Part shown: positions 1 to 9,740 of the stretch, piece after piece
How positions within the stretch are numbered: position 1 is the stretch's first letter
How the letters are laid out: each line of letters opens with the position of its first letter
Source of the DNA: Beroe forskalii
Lineage: Eukaryota; Ctenophora; Nuda; Beroida; Beroidae
Length of the DNA stretch: 64,000 nucleotides
Direction: 5' to 3'
NCBI GenBank assembly: GCA_011033025.1
Contig: WFMF01000005.1
Span: 1,116,001 to 1,180,000 of the forward strand
The notes under the pieces: model-generated
What the model was told of the DNA's origin: nothing
Seen by the model: only the letters and a program-made list of their open reading frames with translations
Databases searched by the model: none
Translations under genes and position numbers: made by a program

Positions 1-188
1 ATGATGGATGCTAGTGAGAAGGACAGAGGACCGGTGGAAAACGCCAACCCGGCCCTGTGTATCTACATAGTCGTGTATCTGGTTGTTATGTCCTTCTTCA
101 TGATCAACATATTCGTGGGTTTTGTGATCGTTACTTTCCAAGAGAAGGGAGAAAAGGACAACGAGGGTACCATGCTCGACAGGAATAA
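1..188 (+). CDS. Voltage-gated calcium channel alpha-1 subunit, single exon (domain III S6), partial
   Basis: The frame opens at base 1 and runs to a GT donor after residues LDRNK (phase 0). It encodes an acidic linker (MDASEKDRGPV), then a hydrophobic pore-lining helix ending in the highly conserved FFMINIFVGFVIVTFQEKGE. This is the signature of domain III S6 of Cav1/Cav2-type alpha-1 subunits, which form the calcium-selective pore in the plasma membrane. The LDRNK that follows matches the start of the III-IV linker. The exon begins at the window edge, so its 5' part is not visible and the first ATG should not be taken as a start codon. No downstream Cav exon (III-IV linker or domain IV) was found; the next coding exons belong to a zinc-finger gene. 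The Cav gene may resume outside the window, or this may be a stranded fragment. Family assignment is sure; gene integrity is not. Confidence 0.8.
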
Positions 189-395
189 GGTGAGTAGAGA
201 GCACCTTTAATTAGAGTTGTAAAAAATGAAAAGTGTTATGGGGATACTTTTGAATTTTGAAAGTTTTAAGTTTGAATTTCCATTTTCTCGAGACCCGTCC
301 ATCTTACACATGGGATCTATCATTTTTCATAATTCCCCTTCATAATCTATTAATACTCTAGGTGCCTCTGAGTGCGCTGGTGCTAGCTCCCAGCA

Positions 396-3300
396 GGAAC
401 CGCCGTCAAGAAAGCCTTCTGTCAGCAGTGCCAGACAGTTTTCACTGACGACCAGCAACTTGAAGTTCATTTCAAGTTAGTTTCATAAGTAATTTTATCA
501 ATACATGAATCTACAAAACAATCGCCCGGTTTTTAGCCTACCGGTTATGCCAACTGGCTGGCCATTCTGCTTGCTCATTCACCACGTACCACTACCAGTC
601 AGCTTTCGGTCGTTTTCAAGATGGTGACGCCCTAAAGCATGTGAACAATGTTATCTGAGCTGACAATCCTGGCCTTGAAGGAGTATTTCAAATTATCCAT
701 TTTAACACTATCTTACTATATATAAAGCGTGTTGTTAATATATATATATATATATGGTTGATTGGTTGGGTAACGATACAGAATTCAAGTAGGCACTGAA
801 ATTCTTTTTGCATCGTGTTGCAAAAACTTTATAATAAATCAGAAAATATTGAAAATTTTTCGGCCACCCTGAGGGCGTGGGGCCACGCCTTTTTTTCGCA
901 AAAATTAAACTTTCGAATTTTTTTCAAAATTCCTTCACCATCAAGTTGCTTATGATGAATAACAATTTTGAGAATTTTGTCCGAATTATTGGGTCACTCT
1001 GAGGAGCGTGGGAGGCCACGCCTTTTTATTCGTAAAAATTAAACTTTCGAATTTTTTCAAAATTCCTTCGCCATCAAGTTGCTTATGATGAATAAAAGTT
1101 TTGAGAATTTTTTCCGAATTATTGGGTTACCCTAAGGGGCGTGGGAGGCCACGCCCTTTTTTCGCAAAAAAATAGATTTTCGAATTTTTTCAAAATTCCT
1201 TCGCTATGGAGTTACTTATGATGAGTAAAGGTTTTGCGAATATTGTCGGCAATATTGGGTTACCGTTGGGGGCGTAGGAAACTTTTTTTCGCAGAAATTA
1301 AAGTTTCAAATTTCCCCTCTAAACTCGCACGGTCAAATCACTGTCAAAGGGACATGTGGCCGTTAGCTCATGCGGCTGCCATCATTCGCCGTCCGTAGGA
1401 CGGGAACCGACTAGTCTTAATAATTGTGCAATACATTGAAGTGTCTTGACGTGTTGTTGGCTTACTTGGCTATCTACCTATTTAGGGTACCATACAATTA
1501 ATGTATACGCTCTGTATACAGTACATATGATGTACACGAAGCTTGTCCAATGAATAACCAATAACCATAGTTATACTTTTGAAGATGAAAGTGAGAGACA
1601 GGGTTTAAACTCGTGACAATCAACCTATTATCCCTTTTTCCGAATTCTGAGTTGGCAATAGGGCAGATTTTGATAGAGTGTGTCAGTGTTCGTTCAAAGT
1701 ATCTTCATTAGGATTGATGTGGTTTTTAATTTTCCTAATCTTGATTTCCTCTGCAGTACGTTGCAGTGCTGTGACATGTGTAAGATGGCGTTCTGTGTCA
1801 AGGAACACTACGAGAAACACATGGAACTCAACCACCCGGACGGTAAGTCAAGACTTTGAGTATGCCTCCCATGTGTAATACGCTCTGAGTGGCGACACAC
1901 AATACACATCAAAACTCCAATCTTTTTGTATCTTAAACCTAACCCTAACCTCAATCCTTGCCCCAAACCTAAAAACTCCTGACCCTAACACTTAAAGCGC
2001 TAGAGGCGCTTGAATATATTTTTCGAGTGACGCCATTGCCATAGATAATGAATGCTCTCGATTTATATTGGAGACTGACCAGATTATTAACTATTTTTGA
2101 CTTAAATCCATGCAGTTTACTGTGTGAACCGAAGAAAATACATTTTTATTTGTACTGCTCGATTTCATAATGAAATGTGCCCATTCCCACGCAGTATCTC
2201 CCATATACGGCATAATGCAAACATCGCGTAACCCCTGGCACTTGGCATGCTTTGGCACTCTGAGATTATGGAATAATACTCTGATACCCTGTTGAAAATG
2301 GAATTAAACATTCAAGGCATAATATCGGTGATGTGGTTACTGTACAATCGATAACCGGTGAAATATTTTAAGTGGCCTGAGATGAACTGTCCCGATATGA
2401 ACTGTCGTGTGATGAATAGTGTGCTGAGATAAATTGTCCTAGATGAAGTTTCGTGAGATGAAATGTCGTTAGATGAAGTGGCGTGATATATTGTCCTGAG
2501 ATGAAGTTTCCTGAGATAAAGTGTCCTCAGATACAGTGTTGTGAGATGAAGTGTTGTGAGATGAAATGTCGTTAGATGAGGTGTCGTGAGATAAATTGTC
2601 CTGAGATGAAGTTTCGTGAGATGAAGTCAAAAGTGTCGTGAGAAGGTGTGTTGTGAGATGAAGTGTCCTGAGATGAAGTGTCCTGTGAGATAAAGTGTTG
2701 TGAGATGAAGTGTCGTACTAGCCTGTTTTCTCCGCAGGCAAGAAGAGCGCGTGGGGAGTGCTGTGTGAGGCGTGTGGGAGGGTGTTCGGGGTCATGTTCC
2801 AGCTGGATGCTCACCGGATCAAGTGCGCCAACAGACGCTCACTTCGCTGCTCCAGGTACTTCTTATTTGGAAATTGTTATTTGTTTATTTGGGATTGTTG
2901 GTAGAGTCTCTACTGGTTCTCGTATTTCCAGAGTCCAGACCGCCCTCTAGACCCTGATTGCTTAAACGAGGATTGTAATTATCAAATGCAAACAGATTAT
3001 AACTGTGGAATTTTTTATGAATTCATTACTAGGGAGGATACATAACTCACCTCCTCCTGTTTCAAATTTCAATGCTATTAGAATATTGGCTGGGGACTGA
3101 ACCTAAAAGGTCTGGAAGCTGTTTCAGTGATGTATGTGAAGGCTTCATGCCCATGGAATTTCATTACTATCGTTTCAGATGTTTCTATTCGTACGGGTTT
3201 GAAGAAGACCTTAATCGACACAAACTGACGCATGAGAATCTCTTCCCGTTCGAGTGCATAGATTGTAAGAAAACATGGCCGACTCTGACAGGACTTCAGA

Positions 3301-6143
3301 AGCACCAAAACATGTAAGTGGGGAATGATAAGAGCTGGGGGTGGATAAGTCAATCCACGGCTCAGCTTGGGTAATTTTGAAGCCCTCGGCTTTTGATCCT
3401 TTGCTTCGGCCAAAATTTGCTGATAATTGGCAGAAGGTTAGAACAAATTATGACTAAAATCACCATTTTTGGCAAAATTTTGACCGCCACCCCAAGCTGC
3501 ACCCAAAAATTCAAACTGCATAAGTGATTTTATAATGATAACTTTGCACATGTCTCTCATAATCTTGAAATTGACGAATTCGCAGGAAAAGAGCGGAAGG
3601 GAAAGCAAGTCCATACAACTGCCACTTGTGTACGAAGCGGGTGTGCACCAAGGGCGATTACGACAAACACCTCTGGCAGAACCACAAGGGGCAGGGAAAA
3701 AAGTCCGCCCCTCGCTCAGAAAAGGTTATTAAGGATCCTAGCTCAGAGAAGGACGCGAAGAGGACTCAGAAAACAGGGCCCGCCGGGAGACTCCGGGATC
3801 ACAGCATCAAGAGGACGGCTCCTGAGATTATCGTGCAAATGCCAGACTTGCTCATGGCAAGTCAAAGTGGTGAGCATTCTCAAATTTTCATAAAATCGAT
3901 ATCACCAAATTTCAGATAATAATAATTTAAGTTCCGATACAGATGTATCATTATCTACATACGTAGTAATGGTTCAAGGACAATCATGGGAGATTTCTTA
4001 CTTATATTGACTCCTCTTTATTCATTCGATTATGACAGTTGCATAAATCTATGATCATGTTATGACATGACTAGCAGGCCCGTTGGGCCTGCAAATACAC
4101 TGCAGCTCACTCGGCGCTGCTACGCAGCACCTCGTTCGCAAATTTCAAATCAACTTAATACTTTTTACCGCATCAAAAAATTCCAATCATATCAAAAGTT
4201 ATAAAGCTCCGAAATCAAAATAGCGTTAAACAGAAATGAACGCGCGCACATTAATCTGCACGTGCGATTTCCCCCATTGCGCGCGCGTTGCCATGGGGCG
4301 TGACGTACAAAGAACATACAGAAAGCGCGACTTTATAAGTAAGACTAGCAGGCCCGTTGGGCCTGCAAATACACAGCTCACTCGGCGCTGCTACGCAGCA
4401 CCTCGTTCGCAAATTTCAAATCAAATAAATACTTTTTACCGCGTCAAAAAATTCCAACCACATCAAAAGTTATCAAGCTCCGAAATCAAAACGGCATCAA
4501 ATAGAAATGAACGCGCGCGCAATTAATCTGCACGTGCATTTCCCCCATTGCGCGCGCGTTACCATGGGGCGTGACGTACAAAGAACATACAGAAAATGCG
4601 ACTTTATAAGTAAGACTAGCAGGCCCGTTAGGCCTGCTAATACACAGCTCACTCGGCGCTGCTACGCAGCACCTCGTTCGCAAAATTCCAATCATTTGAA
4701 CACTTTTTACCGCATCAAAAAATTCCAATCAGACCAAAAGTTATTACGGATCAACGTATTCAAAACAGCATTGAACAGGAATGAACGCGCGCGCTCAATA
4801 TGTAACCATAGCAACGCGCGCGCATATATCCATACTGCACGTGCACGCTTCAAAATGTGTCTACAAAAGGACAAAAAACGTGACGGACGTACAATATACA
4901 GAGGTTGCGAAATTATATTAGAGACTAGCAGGCCCGTTGGGCCTGCTAATACACAGCTCACTCGGTGCTGCTACGCAGCACCTCGTTCGTAAAATTCAAA
5001 TCAACTTAATACTTTTTACCGCATCAAAAAAATCCAATCAGATCAAAAATTATTACGCAGCAACGTATTCAAAACAGCATTAAACAGAAATGAACGCGCG
5101 CGCGCAATGTAACCATAGCAACGCGCGCACCTATATCCATACTTCACGTGGGCACCCTATAATGTGTCTACAAAAGGACAAAAGACGTTACGACGTACAT
5201 AATAATAATATTACAGAGGTTGCGAAATTATATTAGAGATGTGGGCATGATATTTAGTAATATATTATTCTTTTCTTTATATTTTTTGCCTACTTACAAC
5301 TAGCTGTGGCGACATGGCTTGATCAGATTACAGCACTTAATCTGTGCTGTGGTTTATCGTTAAAACATTACCTGTAAATAATTCCAAATGCCTTCAATCT
5401 CAAGGTTGGTTGCTATGAGAACTCGTGTGGTTGCTACGAAACTGAAAGTACTCATGGAAACCTAAAACATAAAAGCTCTCAATCAATATCCACCGTTCTA
5501 CGATGGCATTTACAAAGACTTTTTACAGAATCGAAATATCTGTTGTATTTTACAAACTATCGAAAATTAAAAAGGGGACAAGACTTTCGAATCACCATTA
5601 ATTAGCTTCCCTTCAGATATGTGCTGTACGTTTTGCAAGGAGACGTTCTCTGGCCACCAGGCACTACTGGCGCACGAAGCTACCCACCTGAGCAAGTGCA
5701 GTTCTTGTGGGGTGTCTGGTTGTGAGGGCGCCTGCAAGGAAAAGACACAGGTTAGTTGAGGGGGATCATTGAGTATGCTGGTGATTGATGATCTGCTAGT
5801 ATTCTTTTTTGGTTTTATCGTATTAATTCTTATGGAATGTAAGTGAAATGGTTGAGTATGCTGGTGAATGGTGATTGATTATTCAGCTAGAATTCTACTA
5901 AGTATTCTACTAAGTGTTTTGGTTTTATCGTATGAATTCTCATGGAATGTTTATGTGCCTCGTTTCTTTGAGAACCCACAATTTCAGCCTTCGTCCAGTT
6001 CCAAGTCGAAGCCTTCCAAGGATAGTCGGAAGAAGAAGGTAGATGGTAGGAGAAGCACGGCAGTAAGATGCAGCTCTCCGGTTACCATTGAGTTACCCCT
6101 CAGACCGGTCGTACCTCAAGATGAAATTATCATTGATAAATGA
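396..6143 (+). CDS. C2H2 zinc-finger protein, 3' seven exons
   Basis: Exons at about 396-475, 1757-1842, 2738-2855, 3179-3313, 3586-3869, 5617-5750 and 5988-6143 join in phase and end at a TGA. Each carries finger-like elements: CQQC...H; CDMC with HYEKHMELNH; CEAC...H..C (a C2HC variant); an H..H end followed by CIDC...HQNM; CHLC with DYDKHLWQNH; and CTFC with H.ATH followed by extra cysteines (CSSCGVSGCEGAC). A Lys/Arg/Ser-rich basic region follows finger five and another lies in the last exon, which is typical of nuclear DNA-binding proteins. The 5' end is not seen. The first listed exon starts at an uncertain acceptor (396 in phase 1, or 384 in phase 0). Introns hold a 133-bp repeat, a minisatellite and a 270-bp repeat. 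Target DNA and role are unknown; the fingers are atypical in spacing, and no orthologue is recognised. Confidence 0.72.
843..1310. repeat. Tandem repeat of about 133 bp, 3-4 copies
   Basis: Copies containing AAAATTAAACTTTCGAATTT start near 901 and 1035, and a third diverged copy has CGAATTTTTTC near 1179. Each carries a GC block (GGCGTGG..GGCCACGCC) followed by a T-run, a CG-AAA motif and a TCAAAATTCCTTC stretch. It lies in an intron of the zinc-finger gene. The core resembles the large satellite at 8-16.8 kb. Confidence 0.8.
2370..2735. repeat. Degenerate minisatellite (GAGATGAAGTGTC family)
   Basis: Fifteen- to seventeen-base units of the form TGAGATGAAGTGTCGTG, with frequent G/C, A/T and deletion variants, repeat about 20 times and end directly before the polypyrimidine tract and acceptor of the zinc-finger exon at 2738. 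Overlapping reading frames on both strands are by-products of the repeat. Confidence 0.8.
4070..5240. repeat. Tandem repeat of about 270-310 bp, four copies, each with two hairpins
   Basis: Units start with ACTAGCAGGCCC at 4070, 4344, 4615 and 4924. Each begins with an 8-bp stem (GCAGGCCC / GGGCCTGC, 3-nt loop), followed about 35 bp later by a second hairpin built on GCTGCTACGCAGCACC. The rest holds GCGCGCG runs and a GTGACGTAC motif. In the third copy the first hairpin changes GTTGGG to GTTAGG and keeps a 7-bp stem. It sits in the long intron between zinc-finger exons five and six. The frames that run through it are repeat artefacts. Confidence 0.85.
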
Positions 6144-6937
6144 TAACACCCGCTTGTCACAATCCGGACGTTTAATAATATAGGACGTTCTAATTTTTAA
6201 ATCTGTTTTTGGTATATGATTCAATTTGAATTTTAATGGCAAATTTAATCGCAATTTTAGAAATAGAAACTAGTCCAATTCGACAGTAAATTCTTACCTA
6301 TCGACTAACAATCTTCGATCTGACACCGAATAAGTGTACGCGTTTGAAGAATCGAAATACGTGGTGTTTTTCGATTTGTTTGAAATTAAATACTTCATGT
6401 TTCAAATTTGAATCTTAATATTTCTTCATTTTACTAATTAAAAAACAAATGTTTATATTGTTTAAATGGTCTTATTTAAAGTTAAACCGGATCTAATGAG
6501 ACTGCTGGCTGCTGCGCACTTCTCATTCATGAGACAGTGCGGCGCACTTCTCATTCATGAGACAGTGCGGCGCACTTCAAGTGAATTCGCGAAGTGGAAA
6601 GGAATTGAGAACGGGAATGCGCGGTCGCGCGCGCTGCAAAATTACGGAATGCAACTCGCGTGTGACAGTAATGACTTCGGCAGAATTTCCAAGGTTGACT
6701 GAGGGTGCTATTTCTTATGTGAGCTGTGACAAGAGATTGAGTTGAAGTCAAATTTCAACAAGGCTACACACTAGAAGCCTTTAATCTTATGAAGGAAGAT
6801 CTGAAAAGTAAAGGTACCGACAGTGACTGGTGAAGATTAAGAATTAAAGCAGAACCGTGTCATAAATTTTCTTTACTTTCGAGTATTGTACACTATACAC
6901 ACCTTACTATACATCAAGTATCCAGCCATCCTTATAA
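6144..6937. other. Intergenic, no gene seen
   Basis: AT-rich sequence downstream of the zinc-finger stop codon. The only structure is a short tandem duplication near 6520-6580 of a GAGACAGTGCGGCGCACTT motif. Related copies occur at 18140-18200, so this is a small dispersed repeat. Confidence 0.6.
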
Positions 6938-7158
6938 GGGGCCTGTATTATAACACATCAGTCGATCGAATGGAATTGGTCGATCGATCGGGAGCATGTT
7001 TTTGCCAGGCCCAGAATGACTAAGACATGTTTGATTAGGCTTCTATTGTAGCTACATAAGCTATTAACTTACTAGGTCCAAGATTTTCTGCAAAAAACAC
7101 ATCAGTCGATAGATTGAAGATGATCTTGATCCATCGAATTATCTGATATACAGGCCCC
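6938..7158. mobile_element. MITE with TAA target duplication (PIF/Harbinger-like)
   Basis: A 221-bp segment is bounded by inverted ends GGGGCCTGTAT / ATACAGGCCCC and flanked on both sides by TAA (6935-6937 and 7159-7161). CAGTCGAT motifs recur inside. A 3-bp TWA duplication with GGG-type termini is characteristic of PIF/Harbinger MITEs. There is no coding capacity. The superfamily call is an inference from termini and target site. Confidence 0.65.
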
Positions 7159-7576
7159 TAAGCTGATCCTAGCTTAGGCATTAGTTGACCCGAATATAAA
7201 AGAATAGGAGATTATGAAAGAAAATTTATAGGCTATGTTATGATGCAGATGACACAGGCAGTTAAATGCGTAATGGCAATTGTTGTCCTATAACAATGTA
7301 TGTGCAAGGGCAAGCATCTAGTCTACTGTTAGTGTTCATTAGGGCTAAAAACCAAACGGCAACGGGTTTCATAGGCCCCAAATAATCGCTACATACCATC
7401 CAATTTTAAGACTATAGCAACATAATTCAAGGTCAAGGGCAAAACAAGCTGCAAGTAAATCTTTAATAGTATATTTCTGGGATGTAATAATTTACGAGCT
7501 AACCAACAAACAACTGTTCAAGTGAGAAGGTCCACTACGGCAGAGCCAGGACAAACAACGGATCAGGTAACAGCAA
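7159..7576. other. Intergenic, no gene seen
   Basis: AT-rich sequence between two MITE-like elements; no exon-like frame, RNA gene or repeat was noticed. Confidence 0.5.
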
Positions 7577-7766
7577 GAGAGAAATGATGTCAACTGATGA
7601 GGTGGGTGCTGACCCTGGTGCGTTCTGATCACGTGACCTATCAGCTCTGCTGACAGATGCAGGTCTCAAATGTGCCGCCCCTTGCATGCTATGACTGTAG
7701 GTCACGTGATCAGAGTACAACCAGGGTGAACACCCAGGTCTAATCAGTTGACATCATTTCTCTCAA
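7577..7766. mobile_element. Foldback MITE-like element with 60-70 bp arms
   Basis: The left end GAGAGAAATGATGTCAACTG is matched in reverse complement by the right end, where CAGTTGACATCATTTCTCTC closes the element. Homology continues inward through a TGATCACGTGACCT block on both arms with a few mismatches, leaving only about 40 bp of loop. There is no coding capacity. A clear target-site duplication was not found. Confidence 0.65.
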
Positions 7767-7966
7767 TCTATGAAAATCTGTTCTGAGGGTAAATTCGCAG
7801 GTAAATTCGCCTTACTAGAAATGAAATCAAGAAAAAAGGCAACAAGTCCTATCATCAGTCTTTTTCACATAGGAGTAACAAACGGTACGTACTGCGGTTT
7901 ATACCGACTAGTTACTTATAGTTAGGCAAGAACCGCGGCGAGTACCGATTAATTGGGGTTTGAATG

Positions 7967-9600
7967 GTTTAAAAGTTTAAAGGTGGCAAATGACTACAAA
8001 GCCGGTTCAGGGTTGTAGAGGGCATTGAAGAGATGACTTTTGCAAATTTTGGGCGACTTTTTTCTTTCGGGGGCGACGCTCCAAATCAATTTTTGGCCGA
8101 ATTTTTCACTCAGAACGGCCAAAATGAAGCCTTTACATAGTAGATTTTAAAAATGGAAAGGATGAGAACCAAATGAGAACGGGGATTTTGAAGGGTTTAA
8201 AGGTGGTAAATGACTCCAAAACCGGTTCAGGGTTGTAGAGGGCATTGAGGAGATGACTTGTGCAAAATTTTTGGCGACTTTGGACTTTCGGGGACGCCGG
8301 GCCACGCCCTTTCGTCACAAAAATCGAAAATTTTAAAATTGCGTAAAATGACTCAAAACCGGTTGGAACGTGTTTATATAGTCCCTAGGAGTGTCCATAC
8401 CAATTTTTGGCCCGATTGGTCACTCAGAACGGCCACAATGGGGCCTTTCCATAGTAGATTTTCAAAATGGAAAGGATGAGAACCAAATGAGAACCAAATG
8501 AGAACGGGGATTTTGAAGGGTTTAAAGGTGGTAAATGACTCCAAAACCGGTTCAGGGTTGTAGAGGGCATTGAGGAGATGACTTGTGCAAATTTTTGGCG
8601 ACTTTGGACTTTCGGGGACGCCGGGCCACGCCCTTTTCGTCACAAAAATCGAAAATTTTAAAATTGCGTAAAATGACTCAAAACCAGTTGGAACGTGTTT
8701 ATTATTATATAGTCCCTAGGAGTGTCCATACCAATTTTTGGCCCGATTGGTCACTCAGAACGGCCACAATGGGGCCTTTCCATAGTAGATTTTCAAAATG
8801 GAAAGGATGAGAACCAAATGAGAACGGGGATTTTGAAGGGTTTAAAGGTGGTAAATGACTCCAAAACCGGTTCAGGGTTGTAGAGGGCATTGAGGAGATG
8901 ACTTGTGCAAATTTTTGGCGACTTTGGACTTTCGGGGACGCCGGGCCACGCCCTTTCGTCACAAAAATCGAAAATTTTAAAATTGCGTAAAATGACTCAA
9001 AACCGGTTGGAACGTGTTTATATAGTCCCTAGGAGTGTCCATACCAATTTTTGGCCCGATTGGTCACTCAGAACGGCCACAATGGGGCCTTTCCATAGTA
9101 GATTTTCAAAATGGAAAGGATGAGAACCAAATGAGAACCAAATGAGAACGGGGATTTTGAAGGGTTTAAAGGTGGTAAATGACTCCAAAACCGGTTCAGG
9201 GTTGTAGAGGGCATTGAGGAGATGACTTGTGCAAATTTTTGGCGACTTTGGACTTTCGGGGACGCCGGGCCACGCCCTTTTCGTACAAAAATCGAAAATT
9301 TTAAAATTGCGTAAAATGACTCAAAACCGGTTGGAACGTGTTTATATAGTCCCTAGGAGTGTCCATACCAATTTTTGGCCCGATTGGTCACTCAGAACGG
9401 CCACAATGGGGCCTTTCCATAGTAGATTTTCAAAATGGAAAGGATGAGAACCAAATGAGAACCAAATGAGAACGGGGATTTTGAAGGGTTTAAAGGTGGT
9501 AAATGACTCCAAAACCGGTTCAGGGTTGTAGAGGGCATTGAGGAGATGACTTGTGCAAATTTTTGGCGACTTTGGACTTTTTCCGGGGGACGCCGTCAAA
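7967..9600 (+). repeat. Satellite of about 325-bp units, forward block (5-6 units)
   Basis: Units are marked by GGTTTAAAGGTGGTAAATGA near 8199, 8520, 8847, 9166 and 9489, with a shorter, clearly diverged first copy at about 7967-8190. Each unit has the order: CCGGTTCAGGGTTGTAGAGG, a GGCCACGCCC block, TTTTAAAATTGCGTAAAATG, a second CCGGTTGG, CCCTAGGAGTGTCC, and an 11-bp GAGAACCAAAT present once or twice. The last unit (about 9489-9600) decays into the junction. Open frames of 60-90 codons on both strands recur with every unit and are best read as repeat artefacts. Confidence 0.95.
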
Positions 9601-9740
9601 AACGCCCTTTTCGTCACAAAAATGTTCTCAAAACCGGTTTTGAAAATTTTTATAGTCCGTAAAATGATACCAAAATTGGTTGGAACGAAAAAATTTATAT
9701 AGTCATCTCCTCAAAGGATGACAACCCTGAACCGGTTTTG
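9601..9740. repeat. Scrambled junction between opposed satellite blocks
   Basis: The forward array breaks down after GGGGACGCCG, and short out-of-order pieces of the unit follow (ACCGGTTTTGAAAATTTTTA, TATATAGTCATCTCCTC). The reverse block starts at about 9720 with ACAACCCTGAACCGG. The centre is therefore not a clean mirror: both arms have lost sequence and been rejoined. Confidence 0.8.

Noticed and set aside
1678-1878. Independent 66-codon frame
   Set aside because: It is another frame of zinc-finger exon 1757-1842, where the C2H2 reading with correct phases is clearly the real one.
4236-4992. 160-codon frame rich in Arg/Ala
   Set aside because: Runs through the 270-bp tandem repeat and an opposing frame exists on the other strand; there is no family or splice support.
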